DNA of 64,000 nucleotides from Oceanobacillus polygoni (GTDB lineage Bacteria > Bacillota > Bacilli > Bacillales > Amphibacillaceae), in the NCBI RefSeq assembly GCF_008304605.1, contig NZ_PIJY01000027.1:1-64000 (forward strand), read 5' to 3'. Of this stretch, positions 1 to 9,324 are shown piece after piece. The stretch's first letter is position 1, and each line of letters starts with the position of its first letter. Both the position numbers and the translations under genes were made by a program. Under the pieces are notes generated by a model. That model had not been told where the DNA came from. It saw only the letters and a program-made list of their open reading frames with translations, and did not search any database.

Positions 1-582
1 TTTGGCGTGCTCATTTTAGTATAACATGACTAATTTAAAATTTTCATTGAAAAATATTGACAAACTATTAGCTGGTTTAGTTTAAGTGAGTTAATTCACA
101 TGGATTATCTTTATAATTATTCTGTATATTAAGTTTACACTATTATACCAAATTAAGTAAATCCTTTTTAGCATTGGAGTATTAGGCTGCCTTTTTATAT
201 AGTCAGGTACTTGAAACCATTCCAAATTCAAAGTTGAATCCCACGGGCTTCTCTTGACTCTCATTACCCAAATTATGGATTAAATATTACAAACTCAACT
301 AAATTCTTTTCTCTACTATGTACAACAATAATAAACCCCTGCTAAAACCCACCCCTCCAACCCGCATTCCACCGTTCGAGTTAAAATAAAGTTTACCTAC
401 GGAACCCCCATTTTCACACTTTTTCGCAACAAAAATGACCGTTTTTCGTAGCTTTTCCACCTGTTTTTTCACCTTTTTTTCAGAGTTGGAATAAAGTTCT
501 CCGAGAATGTTGCATAGAGGAAAGAAGAGAAAACCGAGACAAGACAAGGGATGGGCATGAAAAAGACCCGGAAATCGGAAAT
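1..582. other. gene-free stretch
   Basis: No convincing gene is seen. A minus-strand open frame of about 105 codons crosses 299-616, but it has no ribosome site, its composition is odd, and it runs through the repeat at 583-647, so it is not called. The DNA is A+T-rich and lies downstream of rlmCD. No clear hairpin terminator for rlmCD is visible. Confidence 0.5.
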
Positions 583-647
583 GTTTATTTTCACGAAATC
601 GGGGTCGGAATAGCAAATGTTTATTTTGACGAGCAAGAGTTTATTTT
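583..647 (-). repeat. short direct repeats after rlmCD stop codon
   Basis: Read on the minus strand, the motif AAAATAAAC occurs three times, at 639-647, 619-627 and 583-591, the last two followed by ATTT and a CCGA-containing tail. The first copy begins in the rlmCD stop codon. Related ATAAAGTT words lie further on at about 380-395 and 490-500. The pattern resembles a degenerate iterated intergenic repeat. Its function is unknown. Confidence 0.45.
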
Positions 648-2025
648 AGTTAGACAATCGCTTCTCCAACCAAGTAACTGCCTCCACATGATTCGTACTA
701 GGAAACATATCTACTGGCTGTACTTCCTTCGTTACGTATCCGCCATCTTCCAAAATCCGAAGATCCCTTGCCAATGTCGAAGGGTTACAGGATACATATA
801 CAATCCGCTTTGGCTCCATATCAATCATTGCTTGCAAGAAATCTACTTCACAGCCTTTACGTGGGGGATCAACTACAATAACGTCTGGAGTAAGGCCTTG
901 TGCTTTCCATTCGGGCATTACCTTTTCAGCTTGTCCTACTGTGAATTCGGCATTGGTAATACCATTAAGTGCTGCATTCTTTTTTGCGTCAGCAATAGCA
1001 TCTGGAACAATTTCAATTCCGTAAACCTTTTTAGCTTTTTGCGCTAAAAATAACGAAATTGTACCAATGCCACAGTACGCATCAACGACAATATCATCAC
1101 TACCAATGTTAGCAAATTCTAACGCTTTATCATACAGTACCTTTGTTTGGACCGGATTTACTTGATAGAACGATTTAGCCGAAATCGCAAAGGTGATATC
1201 ACCGATTTTATCGTAAATATATGTTTCTCCCCAAAGCACCTTTGTTTTATCGCCAAGAATAACATTCGTACGCTTCTCGTTTATGTTTTGAACAATCGAT
1301 TTAATATGCGGGAATTGTCGCGTTAATTCTTCAATCAAGACATCTTTATTCGGGAGTCTATTTGTACGCGTTACGAGCACAATCATTACTTCATTTGTTG
1401 CGTGCCCAGTCCTTATCATGATATGTCTGAGGTCCCCACGATGCTGTTCTTCCTGATAAGGCTCGATACCAAGCTGGTTAGCGAGCTGACGAACGACTGG
1501 TAAGATCTCATTGATCGCCTCAGCTTGAATATTACATGTGTCCATGTTCTCAACGATTCGATGACTTCTTTTTTGATAATAGCCAACTATTAGCTCACCA
1601 TTTTTTTCTCCAACAGGTACCTGCACTTTGTTACGATAATGGTATGGATTTTCCATCCCCCTAATTGGATGAATTGGTACATCTGGAAGGTGGGCAACTT
1701 TCTTCATCACATTCTTCACTTGGTTTTGTTTCATCTCAAGCTGAAGATTATAACTCATATGCTGTAGCTGACAACCGCCACAATGCACATGACAGGTTGG
1801 CTCCACACGTTCTGGACTTGTCTTTGTAAGCTCTATTATTTTTCCGAAACCAAAATTTTTATTTACTTTAACAACCTTCACGATCGCCTCTTCACCTGGT
1901 AGTGCGTTCGGGACAAATAACGGATAACCATTAATTTTTCCGACACCATTCCCTTCATGGGTCAGGTCTTCAAAGCGTAGCGTGATTGTCTCATTTTTTT
2001 TCACTGGTGTGGTTTGTTTTACCAT
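646..2025 (-). CDS. rlmCD: 23S rRNA (uracil-C5)-methyltransferase RlmCD (RumA/TrmA family)
   Basis: The 459-residue protein should methylate C5 of uracils in 23S rRNA using S-adenosylmethionine. An N-terminal TRAM domain (about residues 10-65) is followed by a CxxxCGGC-QH cysteine cluster near residue 80, expected to hold an iron-sulfur cluster. The SAM loop reads [10 protein letters not shown], and the catalytic region reads VVDPPRKG then [12 protein letters not shown], which contains the nucleophilic cysteine. The ATG is preceded by GAAGGAAG. Position beside dgkB matches B. subtilis yefA, apart from a Uma2 gene lying between them. RlmCD versus another TrmA-type enzyme cannot be decided from sequence alone. 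Confidence 0.9.
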   Translation of the reverse strand: MVKQTTPVKKNETITLRFEDLTHEGNGVGKINGYPLFVPNALPGEEAIVKVVKVNKNFGFGKIIELTKTSPERVEPTCHVHCGGCQLQHMSYNLQLEMKQNQVKNVMKKVAHLPDVPIHPIRGMENPYHYRNKVQVPVGEKNGELIVGYYQKRSHRIVENMDTCNIQAEAINEILPVVRQLANQLGIEPYQEEQHRGDLRHIMIRTGHATNEVMIVLVTRTNRLPNKDVLIEELTRQFPHIKSIVQNINEKRTNVILGDKTKVLWGETYIYDKIGDITFAISAKSFYQVNPVQTKVLYDKALEFANIGSDDIVVDAYCGIGTISLFLAQKAKKVYGIEIVPDAIADAKKNAALNGITNAEFTVGQAEKVMPEWKAQGLTPDVIVVDPPRKGCEVDFLQAMIDMEPKRIVYVSCNPSTLARDLRILEDGGYVTKEVQPVDMFPSTNHVEAVTWLEKRLSN

Positions 2026-2093
2026 TTATATCTTCCTTCAACTACATTATTTATAATTATTTTATCCAACTTTCTATTTCTTCTACAGCAAGA

Positions 2094-2132
2094 AGTAAAA
2101 TAAGTACCCACCGGCAAAACGGGCAGATACTT
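2094..2132 (-). terminator. probable terminator after the Uma2 gene
   Basis: On the minus strand an 11-bp stem with three G-T pairs (AAGTATCTGCC with GGTGGGTACTT) encloses a short loop and is followed by ATTTTA. It lies 12 nt beyond the ancestral stop codon of the Uma2 gene at 2144-2146, not beyond the premature stop at 2243. Confidence 0.5.
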
Positions 2133-2242
2133 ATGATAATTGATTAATAAGCGAACACGGTTTTCAAATCAATCCGTAAATCATCAAAAATCGATACTTG
2201 AATTTCTTCCTCATCTGAATACAAACTCGGTCTACCATAGGT

Positions 2243-2716
2243 TTAGCTTTCTTCGAGGGTAAAAACACTAACCATCTTCTCTTGAGGCTCAACAATCCAG
2301 TATTCCTGAACACCAGACTGCTCATATTTATTAAACTTTTCTATTTTATCTCTTCTACCAGTAGATGGTGATATTATTTCAATGACCACATCTGGAGCAC
2401 CTTTACAACCTGCATCATCTAACTTAGAGGGATCGCAAATAATAGAAATATCTGGCTCAAATACATTCCTGCTATCGTCTTTATCTTCTTCATCAAGATA
2501 TAACACCACTTCAAATGGAGCAGGATATACCTTGCACTCTTTTCCAACTAGATAATTAGCAAGTTGGCGGTGTAGCTCCGATAGAATTTCTTGATGGATT
2601 CTTGAAGGGGCTGCCTGCATATAAAGACGACCATCAATAATCTCTACTCTTACATCCTCAGGCCATGATAAATAATCTTTATACGTATAAATGCGATCTT
2701 CCTTTGGTGATGACAC
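2243..2716 (-). CDS. Uma2-family (DUF820) restriction-endonuclease-like protein, interrupted by a premature stop
   Basis: The product belongs to the Uma2/DUF820 family, which has a PD-(D/E)XK nuclease fold and unknown physiological targets. Visible core elements are EIIDGRLYMQAAPS, FEPDISIIC and the catalytic-looking APDVVIEIISPST, then KFNKYEQSGVQEYWIV. Translation stops after 157 residues at TAA (2243-2245). The same frame then continues for 32 sensible codons (TYGRPSLYSDEEE..., ending VFAY) to a second stop at 2144, giving the usual family length of about 190. The catalytic core is complete, so a shortened protein could still fold, but the last strand and helix are lost. It separates dgkB from rlmCD, which are adjacent in B. 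subtilis. Confidence 0.8.
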   Translation of the reverse strand: MSSPKEDRIYTYKDYLSWPEDVRVEIIDGRLYMQAAPSRIHQEILSELHRQLANYLVGKECKVYPAPFEVVLYLDEEDKDDSRNVFEPDISIICDPSKLDDAGCKGAPDVVIEIISPSTGRRDKIEKFNKYEQSGVQEYWIVEPQEKMVSVFTLEES

Positions 2717-2778
2717 ATAATCACCCCAAGTTAACGTATTTTCATTTAGTATAGCATTCTTGCATTAACAAGAAAACC

Positions 2779-2808
2779 AAAAAGGAAGACTCTAATCCAA
2801 GTCTTCCT
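2779..2808 (-). terminator. rho-independent terminator of dgkB
   Basis: The minus strand carries AGGAAGACT, a short loop that includes the dgkB stop codon, then AGTCTTCCT followed directly by TTTTT. Confidence 0.85.
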
Positions 2809-3706
2809 GCATATCAATAAACTCTTCTGGCACACAAAATTCGATGTGCTCTTGTAGGTTTATAAATTCTCCTGGCAATAACCCACCATATTCACCATCG
2901 ATATTCAATTGCATCTTTTCATCTACAGATATTTTCACATGTTTTGCTTGTGCATAGATAATATTCTTACTATCCAAATGTGCGCCTCGTAAAGCAAGGG
3001 AAGCAATATGAATGAATTCAGCCAAGTTTGTTTTGCGCAAAATTAGCAAATCAAAATATCCATCATTCATTTTTGCACTTGGGGCAAGTTTTTCAAATCC
3101 CCCAACCGAATTTGTATTGGATACTAGAAATAGCATAATGTCATCTTCCAATACTTTATCATCATATTCAATTTTAACTTTAATTGGTTTTAATGACGGG
3201 AGCATTTCAATGCCTTTAATATAATATGCCATTTGTCCAAGCATTGTCTTGAGCTTACTTGGCACATCATAAGTTAATTCGGTTAACTTCCCACCACCGG
3301 CAATATTCATAAAATAATGTTCATTGACTTTACCAATATCAAGTGGCATCGATTTATCTGATAAAATAACATCGACTGCTTTGAAGATATCTCGTGGGAT
3401 TCGCAATGCTCGGGCAAAGTCATTCGTTGTTCCAGCAGGGATTATTCCAAGCTTTGGACGCTTATCCAGACCGGCTATTCCATTAATCACTTCGTTAATT
3501 GTGCCGTCTCCACCTGCTGCTACAATTAAATCATAGCCTCGCTCTACTGCTGATTTCGCAGCTTCAATCGCATCATTCTCACCTGTAGTAGCATGTGTGG
3601 ATGTCTCGAAACCTGCAACCTCAAACTTTTCCAGAATCGTTGGCAATGCTCTTTTGATTGCTTCACGCCCCGAAGTCGGATTATATATTATTCGGGCCTT
3701 TTTCAT
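2792..3706 (-). CDS. dgkB: diacylglycerol kinase DgkB
   Basis: This soluble lipid kinase phosphorylates diacylglycerol left over from lipoteichoic acid synthesis, returning it to phosphatidic acid. The 304-residue protein begins KKARIIYNPTSGRE and has the diagnostic nucleotide loop GGDGTINEVINGI at about residues 66-78, followed by LGIIPAGTTNDFARAL. The C-terminal half carries the beta-sandwich expected of the DAGK_cat/LCB5 family. The ATG follows GGGGGAGG. Gene order (downstream of gatB, upstream of rlmCD) matches B. subtilis yerQ. It has its own terminator. Confidence 0.92.
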   Translation of the reverse strand: MKKARIIYNPTSGREAIKRALPTILEKFEVAGFETSTHATTGENDAIEAAKSAVERGYDLIVAAGGDGTINEVINGIAGLDKRPKLGIIPAGTTNDFARALRIPRDIFKAVDVILSDKSMPLDIGKVNEHYFMNIAGGGKLTELTYDVPSKLKTMLGQMAYYIKGIEMLPSLKPIKVKIEYDDKVLEDDIMLFLVSNTNSVGGFEKLAPSAKMNDGYFDLLILRKTNLAEFIHIASLALRGAHLDSKNIIYAQAKHVKISVDEKMQLNIDGEYGGLLPGEFINLQEHIEFCVPEEFIDMQEDLD

Positions 3707-3815
3707 TCTATTTCCTCCCCCAATATGTTCACTCTGAAGGCTTTAACCATTTTTACATCTAATAAATATCATAGCTTTTTTCACATCAATTGAAAAGGAT
3801 TATCAAAACATATCG

Positions 3816-3845
3816 AGACTGCCACTTGCAAGCAAATGACAGTCT
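3816..3845 (-). terminator. probable terminator of the gatCAB operon
   Basis: A 9-bp stem (AGACTGTCA with TGGCAGTCT, one G-T pair) starts 12 nt after the gatB stop codon. The T-run is weak (ATATGTTTTG), so termination may be partial. Confidence 0.55.
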
Positions 3846-3856
3846 TCCATACGTGT

Positions 3857-5287
3857 TTATCGTTTACTGAGTTCTTCAGAAAGAATCTTGTTAACAAGCG
3901 GTGGGTTCGCCTGTCCCTTTGTAGCTTTCATAATTTGACCAACAAGGTAACCATGCGCCTTGCCTTTTCCATTCTTAAAGTCAGTAATGGATTGTTCATT
4001 CTCATCTAAGATGTTATTAACAATTTCTTTTAGTTGCTCTGGATCAGAGATTTGTACAAGACCTTTGTCTTTAACGATCTGTTCTGGATCTCCACCATTT
4101 TCTACGAGCTCAGCGAATACTTTCTTCGCAATTTTAGAGGAAATCGTTCCATCTTCAATCAACTGAATCATTTTCGCCAAAGCTTCTGGTGTAATCGCTA
4201 ATTCTTGGATTTCTTTATAGTGTTTGTTCATGTATGCAGAAACTTCACCCATCAACCAGTTCGATACTTGCTTGATGTCACCGCCGTGTGAGACAGCTTC
4301 CTCAAAGAAGTCGGACATTTGCTTCGAAGCTGTTAATACATTTGCATCATATTCAGATAAGCCAAGCTCTGTCACATAACGTCTTCTACGAACATCTGGC
4401 AGTTCAGGAATTTCGCTGCGAATGCGTTCTTTCCATGCATCGTCGATGTATAGTTGTACAAGATCTGGCTCTGGGAAGTAACGATAGTCGTCTGAACCTT
4501 CCTTTACACGCATGAGAATTGTTTCTTTTGTTTTCTCATCGTAACGACGTGTTTCCTGGAGAATTTCTCCACCAGAAAGGAGTACCTTTTCTTGACGCTT
4601 CTCTTCAAATTCAAGACCTTTTTGGACGAAAGAGAAGGAGTTCAAGTTCTTAAGCTCTGCTTTTGTTCCGAATTTCTCTTGTCCAATTGGGCGTAATGAA
4701 ATATTTGCATCACAGCGTAGGGAGCCTTCCTGCATTTTCACATCGGAAACGCCCGTATACTGGATAATATTTTTTAGTTTTTCTAAATATGCATATGCTT
4801 CCTCTGGAGAGCGCATATCTGGTTCTGACACAATTTCAATTAATGGTGTTCCTTGGCGGTTAAAATCAATATAAGAATAACCATCCTCACCGTGTGTCAA
4901 TTTACCAGCATCCTCTTCCATGTGGACCCGTGTAATTCCGATACGTTTCTTTTTCCCATTTACTTCAATTTCTATCCAGCCATTTTCGCCGATTGGCTGA
5001 TCAAACTGGGAAATCTGATAGGCTTTCGGGTTATCTGGATAGAAGTAATTCTTACGATCAAACTTTGTATGTGTCGCAATTTCACAATTCAGTGCCATTG
5101 CAGCTTTCATTGCAAAGTTTACTGCTTCTTCATTTAAAACCGGAAGCGTTCCAGGATAGCCAAGGTCAATTGGGTTTATATTCGTATTTGGATCAGACCC
5201 GAATTCATTAACACTTGGGCTAAATATTTTCGATTTTGTTTTTAATTCAACGTGTACCTCAAGTCCAATAATTGTTTCAAAGTTCAT
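3857..5287 (-). CDS. gatB: aspartyl/glutamyl-tRNA amidotransferase subunit B
   Basis: GatB is the tRNA-binding kinase subunit of the GatCAB amidotransferase, which converts Glu-tRNA(Gln) (and Asp-tRNA(Asn)) to the correctly amidated form. The 476-residue protein opens with [21 protein letters not shown] and carries [14 protein letters not shown] and [17 protein letters not shown], family hallmarks of the cradle domain. The C-terminal YqeY-like tail begins around residue 330. Its ATG overlaps the gatA stop codon by one base (TAATG), indicating translational coupling. It is the last gene of gatC-gatA-gatB. Confidence 0.97.
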   Translation of the reverse strand: MNFETIIGLEVHVELKTKSKIFSPSVNEFGSDPNTNINPIDLGYPGTLPVLNEEAVNFAMKAAMALNCEIATHTKFDRKNYFYPDNPKAYQISQFDQPIGENGWIEIEVNGKKKRIGITRVHMEEDAGKLTHGEDGYSYIDFNRQGTPLIEIVSEPDMRSPEEAYAYLEKLKNIIQYTGVSDVKMQEGSLRCDANISLRPIGQEKFGTKAELKNLNSFSFVQKGLEFEEKRQEKVLLSGGEILQETRRYDEKTKETILMRVKEGSDDYRYFPEPDLVQLYIDDAWKERIRSEIPELPDVRRRRYVTELGLSEYDANVLTASKQMSDFFEEAVSHGGDIKQVSNWLMGEVSAYMNKHYKEIQELAITPEALAKMIQLIEDGTISSKIAKKVFAELVENGGDPEQIVKDKGLVQISDPEQLKEIVNNILDENEQSITDFKNGKGKAHGYLVGQIMKATKGQANPPLVNKILSEELSKR

Positions 5288-6753
5288 TAGTTGGCACCTC
5301 CAAGCTGAGGTCGTTTTTTATGGTGTTCTGTTGCCTGTTCAAATGCATGTGCTGCACGATATACCGTACTTTCATCAAAGTACTTACCAATAATCTGTAA
5401 ACCGATTGGCAGTCCATTTTCAGAGAATCCACATGGAAGGGAGATTCCCGGAACGCCAGCAAGGTTAACTGGGATGGTTAAAATATCATTTGCATACATT
5501 GTTAATGGGTCATCAATAAGTTCGCCTACTTTATATGCTGTTGTAGGGGAAGTTGGTCCAACAATAACATCAAAGTCCTCAAAGATTTTGTCAAAATCTT
5601 GTTTAATTAAAGTACGTACTTTTTGCGCTTTTTTATAATACGCATCGTAATATCCAGAACTTAATGCAAATGTTCCGAGCATAATTCGTTTTTTCACTTC
5701 AGGTCCAAAGCCTTCGCTTCGAGATTTCTTAAATACATCAATCATATTATCCGCATTTTCACTACGTACACCATAGCGTACCCCGTCAAAACGAGCTAAG
5801 TTAGCAGATGCTTCTGATGAAGATAATAAGTAATAAGCTGATACAGCATATTTAGAGTGCGGTAAAGAAACCTCTTCCCATGTAGCGCCAAGTGATTCAT
5901 ATACCTTCAACGCTTCAAGAATCGATTCTCTAACCTCTGGTGCTACACCTTCAGCTAAGTATTCTTTTGGTACAGCAATCTTCAACCCGCTAATATCCTC
6001 CGTCAATGCTTCGGTATATTTCGGCACGTCAATATTAGCACTTGTCGTATCCATTTCGTCATGGCCTGCAATGACCTCTAATACACGTGCATTATCTTCA
6101 ACTGTTCTTGTAATTGGTCCAATTTGATCAAGCGAAGATGCAAATGCAACTAATCCAAAACGAGACACACGTCCGTAGGTAGGCTTCATTCCTACAACTC
6201 CACAGAAAGATGCAGGTTGACGAATCGAACCACCAGTGTCAGAACCTAGTGAAAACAATACTTCGCCTGCTGCAACTGCTGCTGCAGACCCACCACTAGA
6301 TCCACCTGGAACATAATCCGTATTCCATGGATTTCTCGTTGGTGTGTAGCTAGAGTTTTCATTGGTTGATCCCATTGCAAATTCATCCATATTTAATTTT
6401 CCAACAGAAATTGCTTGTTCGTTTTTTAATTTTTGTACAGCTGTAGCATCATATAACGGATCATTGAAGTTATCCAAAAATTGACTCGCACATGTTGTAC
6501 GCACACCTTTTGTTACGATATTATCTTTGATTCCACCTGGAATTCCAAACAGACTTGCAGTAGTGTCCGCTGCTTGATCAAGTTCTTTTGCTTTAGCCCT
6601 AGCATTTTCCTCGTCCAATGTTAAAAAGGCGTGAACTTGTCCGTCTACTTCTTTAATTCTACGGTAAGATTCATCGACTAGATCCTGAACCGTAATCTCT
6701 TTATTATGTAGCTTTGCTTCTATTTCTTTAATCGTATGGTCAAATAATGACAT
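5287..6753 (-). CDS. gatA: glutamyl-tRNA(Gln) amidotransferase subunit A
   Basis: GatA is the amidase-signature subunit that releases ammonia from glutamine for GatB. The 488-residue protein shows the Lys-cisSer-Ser triad: GIPGGIKDN (Lys76), [12 protein letters not shown] (Ser152) and [14 protein letters not shown] (Ser176). The start ATG sits 8 nt after GGAGGG. A 91-nt spacer separates it from gatC and can fold into a hairpin (GCATTTGCC with GGCAAATAC on the minus strand), longer than the near-contact seen between gatA and gatB. Confidence 0.97.
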   Translation of the reverse strand: MSLFDHTIKEIEAKLHNKEITVQDLVDESYRRIKEVDGQVHAFLTLDEENARAKAKELDQAADTTASLFGIPGGIKDNIVTKGVRTTCASQFLDNFNDPLYDATAVQKLKNEQAISVGKLNMDEFAMGSTNENSSYTPTRNPWNTDYVPGGSSGGSAAAVAAGEVLFSLGSDTGGSIRQPASFCGVVGMKPTYGRVSRFGLVAFASSLDQIGPITRTVEDNARVLEVIAGHDEMDTTSANIDVPKYTEALTEDISGLKIAVPKEYLAEGVAPEVRESILEALKVYESLGATWEEVSLPHSKYAVSAYYLLSSSEASANLARFDGVRYGVRSENADNMIDVFKKSRSEGFGPEVKKRIMLGTFALSSGYYDAYYKKAQKVRTLIKQDFDKIFEDFDVIVGPTSPTTAYKVGELIDDPLTMYANDILTIPVNLAGVPGISLPCGFSENGLPIGLQIIGKYFDESTVYRAAHAFEQATEHHKKRPQLGGAN

Positions 6754-6844
6754 CTAGGGTTTCCCTCCTTGTTTTAGAAAACTAAAGTATTTGCCCGACC
6801 TCCTGCGGCAAATGCCTTCGTTTACGGATAGAAAAGTTCGATAC

Positions 6845-7141
6845 TTAGCTATCTCCCAAAATTGATGGTACGCGGAAATGACCGTCTTGTTGATCAGGAG
6901 CATTCTTAAATGCTTCTTCTTGCGTGATCCATTCCTTCGGTTCATCTTTACGCATTATATTTTTCAAATCAAGCACATGCGTTGTTGGCTCAATACCGTC
7001 TGTATCCAATTCATTCAATTGTTCAGCATAATCGATAATTGCGCTCAGTTCATCTACAAGCTGCTCTACCTCTTCGTCAGTTACAGCGAGTCTTGCTAAG
7101 TGTGCAACATGCTTCACTTGCTCTTTTGAAATATCAGCCAT
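6845..7141 (-). CDS. gatC: aspartyl/glutamyl-tRNA amidotransferase subunit C
   Basis: GatC is the small subunit that wraps around GatA and holds it to GatB. The 98-residue product starts [22 protein letters not shown], typical of GatC, and ends [12 protein letters not shown]. An ATG five codons further upstream (7156) lies inside the ribosome site GGAGG, so 7141 is preferred. It is the first gene of gatCAB and sits behind an extended -10 promoter. Confidence 0.95.
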   Translation of the reverse strand: MADISKEQVKHVAHLARLAVTDEEVEQLVDELSAIIDYAEQLNELDTDGIEPTTHVLDLKNIMRKDEPKEWITQEEAFKNAPDQQDGHFRVPSILGDS

Positions 7142-7199
7142 GTGATATACCTCCAAATCAATAATTTATATGATGATGCTTTATTTTTCTCATTGTACT

Positions 7200-7208
7200 A
7201 TTATAACA
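7200..7208 (-). promoter_or_regulatory. extended -10 promoter of gatCAB
   Basis: The minus strand reads TGTTATAAT, an extended -10 hexamer about 60 nt upstream of the gatC start. No good -35 box is seen at the usual distance. Confidence 0.5.
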
Positions 7209-7316
7209 CTATTGATAATAGCAAAGATAGGTCTAGATAGGCAAATCATGTTGCATATGAACGTTTCGTGAAGTATATTGTCGAATATTGCAGAGTTCAT
7301 CTCACCTTAAATAATC

Positions 7317-7354
7317 AAAAAAAGGCCTGAAACAGGTTCCACTCCGTTTCAGGC
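7317..7354 (-). terminator. terminator of the RRNPP regulator-peptide operon
   Basis: On the minus strand GCCTGAAAC pairs with GTTTCAGGC and is followed by CTTTTTTT. It lies about 60 nt after the propeptide stop codon and closes the two-gene unit. Confidence 0.85.
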
Positions 7355-7416
7355 AAATCCATCATATAGTAATAGGGTAAAAAATTGAAAAATTGAAAAA
7401 TAAGTAAAGTTAAAAC

Positions 7417-7566
7417 TTAGAAGAATACACTTGAACTGCTAACACTAAAAATACTTGGCTCCTGTTCCCCAGCAATTTTAAAATCATCTTGCTGTGCTCC
7501 CTGGGCAAAGAAGAATCCAGTAGCTAGTACCACAGTTAATGCAATACCTGAAATCAGCTTTTTCAT
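7417..7566 (-). CDS. secreted signalling propeptide (Phr/NprX-like) paired with an RRNPP regulator
   Basis: This 49-codon gene has a strong ribosome site (AAGGAGGGGAG) and starts 13 nt after the upstream regulator gene ends. The product begins MKKLISGIALTVVLATGFFF, a classic positively charged and hydrophobic signal peptide. It continues as a short polar linker (AQGAQQDDFKIAGEQEP) and ends SIFSVSSSSVFF. This layout matches the propeptides of the RRNPP family (Phr, PapR, NprX): export by Sec, trimming outside, then re-import of a C-terminal oligopeptide that binds the cognate TPR receptor. The mature sequence cannot be set from this sequence, but lies presumably within the last 5-12 residues. 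I do not recognise the peptide itself. Confidence 0.78.
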   Translation of the reverse strand: MKKLISGIALTVVLATGFFFAQGAQQDDFKIAGEQEPSIFSVSSSSVFF

Positions 7567-7579
7567 TTTCTCCCCTCCT

Positions 7580-8848
7580 TTATAGGCTAATTAAATTATC
7601 ATAAGCTGAATTTGCAAGCTTATAATATTTTACAGCATCCTTATACTTATATTGCTCTTCAAAGTGTTTAGCCAACATTGTTGAGTAGAATACTAGGTTA
7701 GCATAATCACTATGATTCTTTAAAAAAGGTATAAACTTATCTTTAACAAATAATACAAATCTGTCATTCTCTCCATTGAACGCGTACTCAAACGTATGAA
7801 TAATATAGGAGAATAGTTTGGAATAACCTTTATCCTTAGCTAAGTCCAGTATATTCTGGGCTTTTACAATGGCTTCTTTTACTTCATTTATTTTATCTAT
7901 ATTATAGAATTCTTTAATAATCGAAGTTATTGCGTTTAAACGTTCTTCTAAATTTACGTCTTCATCATTTGCTACTTTCTCATAAAAGCTAATCGCTTCT
8001 TTTGTCTCACCGGTTACAGAATATAGGTAACCTAGGTTTAAATTCGTTAATTGAATAATTTGTTTATCTTTATTCAGTTCTCCTAAATGCTTTGCCAAAT
8101 TATAATTTTTTATTGCACGTTCATGCATTTTAATTCGTCGATACGAGATTCCTAAAATAATATGACATTGTGCACATCGTTGGAAATTATATTGCTTCAT
8201 AAAGATCTCTAACGAACGATTTGCGTAATCAATCGATTCTAATGTGTTTCGTAGTTTACTATGGGTTACAGAGATTGTATATTGAAGATCTGCTATCTCA
8301 TCTTCAGTAATATCTATTCTATTTATTTTTTCCTCTGCAAGTTTATACATTTGCAAAGCCTGTTGAAAATCACTTGCAGTTGAATAATAATTCCCTCTAA
8401 ACTTAAACCAATAAAATTGCTGCAAACTATCAAATGTATTGGCTATCTCATTCAATTCGTTAATCTTTTTCAATGCACCGTCATAGTTACCGAGAATGAG
8501 AAAATATCTAATCTTGTGAATCTCAAACATCAGCAAGCTATTCGAAAGGTTTTTGTCCAGCATTTCCTGGATTTCTTCATATGTAGTTATAATTTCATCC
8601 TTGTTGTTAACCTCAAACAGCATGCTGTACCATTTGTTACATTTTTCTTTAATCAGATCCTCACTGCTGTTGTCTATTTCAATCCCAAGGCGATTGCATA
8701 ATAATTGAATAATATCGGGACTTGCCTGGGTTTTCTGATTCTCAATTTTTGATAAATAGGAGACAGAAACGATTCCTTCAGAAAGCTCATTTAAGGTCAT
8801 TTCCTGTTTCGTACGCTGTAATTTAATAAATGATCCTATATCTATCAA
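7580..8848 (-). CDS. RRNPP-family quorum-sensing transcriptional regulator (NprR/PlcR-like HTH-TPR)
   Basis: An N-terminal XRE-type helix-turn-helix (LQRTKQEMTLNELSEG...VSYLSKIENQK, about residues 8-60) is followed by TPR repeats across residues 90-420, visible as repeated A-x-x-x-Y/A-x-x-A pairs. The length of 422 residues is close to that of B. cereus-group NprR. The start is taken as TTG at 8848 behind GGGTGGG: the longer frame from 8932 would begin upstream of the -10 box at 8892-8897. Known relatives bind a re-imported oligopeptide in the TPR groove and switch DNA binding. The next gene encodes a suitable propeptide. Targets are unknown. Confidence 0.85.
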   Translation of the reverse strand: MIDIGSFIKLQRTKQEMTLNELSEGIVSVSYLSKIENQKTQASPDIIQLLCNRLGIEIDNSSEDLIKEKCNKWYSMLFEVNNKDEIITTYEEIQEMLDKNLSNSLLMFEIHKIRYFLILGNYDGALKKINELNEIANTFDSLQQFYWFKFRGNYYSTASDFQQALQMYKLAEEKINRIDITEDEIADLQYTISVTHSKLRNTLESIDYANRSLEIFMKQYNFQRCAQCHIILGISYRRIKMHERAIKNYNLAKHLGELNKDKQIIQLTNLNLGYLYSVTGETKEAISFYEKVANDEDVNLEERLNAITSIIKEFYNIDKINEVKEAIVKAQNILDLAKDKGYSKLFSYIIHTFEYAFNGENDRFVLFVKDKFIPFLKNHSDYANLVFYSTMLAKHFEEQYKYKDAVKYYKLANSAYDNLISL

Positions 8849-8891
8849 AATACCCACCCTATCATATTCAGAAATATTTTTATTTACTAGT

Positions 8892-8900
8892 ATTATACCA
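8892..8900 (-). promoter_or_regulatory. extended -10 promoter of the regulator-peptide operon
   Basis: The minus strand reads TGGTATAAT. A transcript starting about 7 nt downstream has a 35-40 nt leader before the TTG start at 8848. There is no clear -35 hexamer, which suggests activator help or weak basal transcription. Confidence 0.55.
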
Positions 8901-9233
8901 TATTTAACGGAGTTGCATATTGGGAAAATCATAGGTCAAAAGCACGTGTAACAACACTTTAATTTTCTTGATTTTCCTGTGAGAGGAAAATTTTCATGGG
9001 ATTTGCTTTTTTCTCATTTTGTTTTCGAATGTGGAGCATATTAGGTGTGTGAAGGCTTAACACTAAAAAGATGTAATTATTAAAAAGTAACAGCTATCTA
9101 ATCGAAGCAATATTTTTCTGGATTTTTTCTCACTCTAAAAAATAAGTATACCACTATTTAATCATATGAATATGAATAAATAGTCTGAATTTGTTTAGAA
9201 ATGCTAGAAAGACTAATTTAAAATCATATAAAG
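8901..9233. other. intergenic region between camS and the RRNPP operon
   Basis: No gene is seen. Inverted repeats are present at about 8974-8994 (TTTTCC, spacer, GGAAAA) and about 9151-9181 (CTATTT ... AAATAG around a TCATATGA palindrome). Either could be an operator, for example for the regulator itself, but nothing in the sequence proves it. Confidence 0.4.
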
Positions 9234-9273
9234 TAAAAAGCTCGCCTAAATATAATTATTTAAACGAGCTTTC
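9234..9273 (-). terminator. terminator after camS
   Basis: On the minus strand AAAGCTCG pairs with CGAGCTTT, with an inner AAATA/TATTT stem, followed by TTTACTTT. It lies about 50 nt after the camS stop. Confidence 0.75.
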
Positions 9274-9324
9274 CATATTTAAACACTTAACGTGTCTAGC
9301 TTGCTTGTACATATACACTCTCAT

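Noticed and set aside
299-616. Minus-strand open frame of 105 codons
   Set aside because: No ribosome site, unusual composition, no family features, and it overlaps the iterated repeat.
6754-6844. Attenuator in the gatC-gatA spacer
   Set aside because: A hairpin is possible (ATTTGCC/GGCAAAT) but has no T-run and no leader peptide; left as a note under gatA.
8849-8932. N-terminal extension of the RRNPP regulator to ATG 8932
   Set aside because: It begins upstream of the likely -10 box at 8892-8897; TTG 8848 has a ribosome site and gives the family length.
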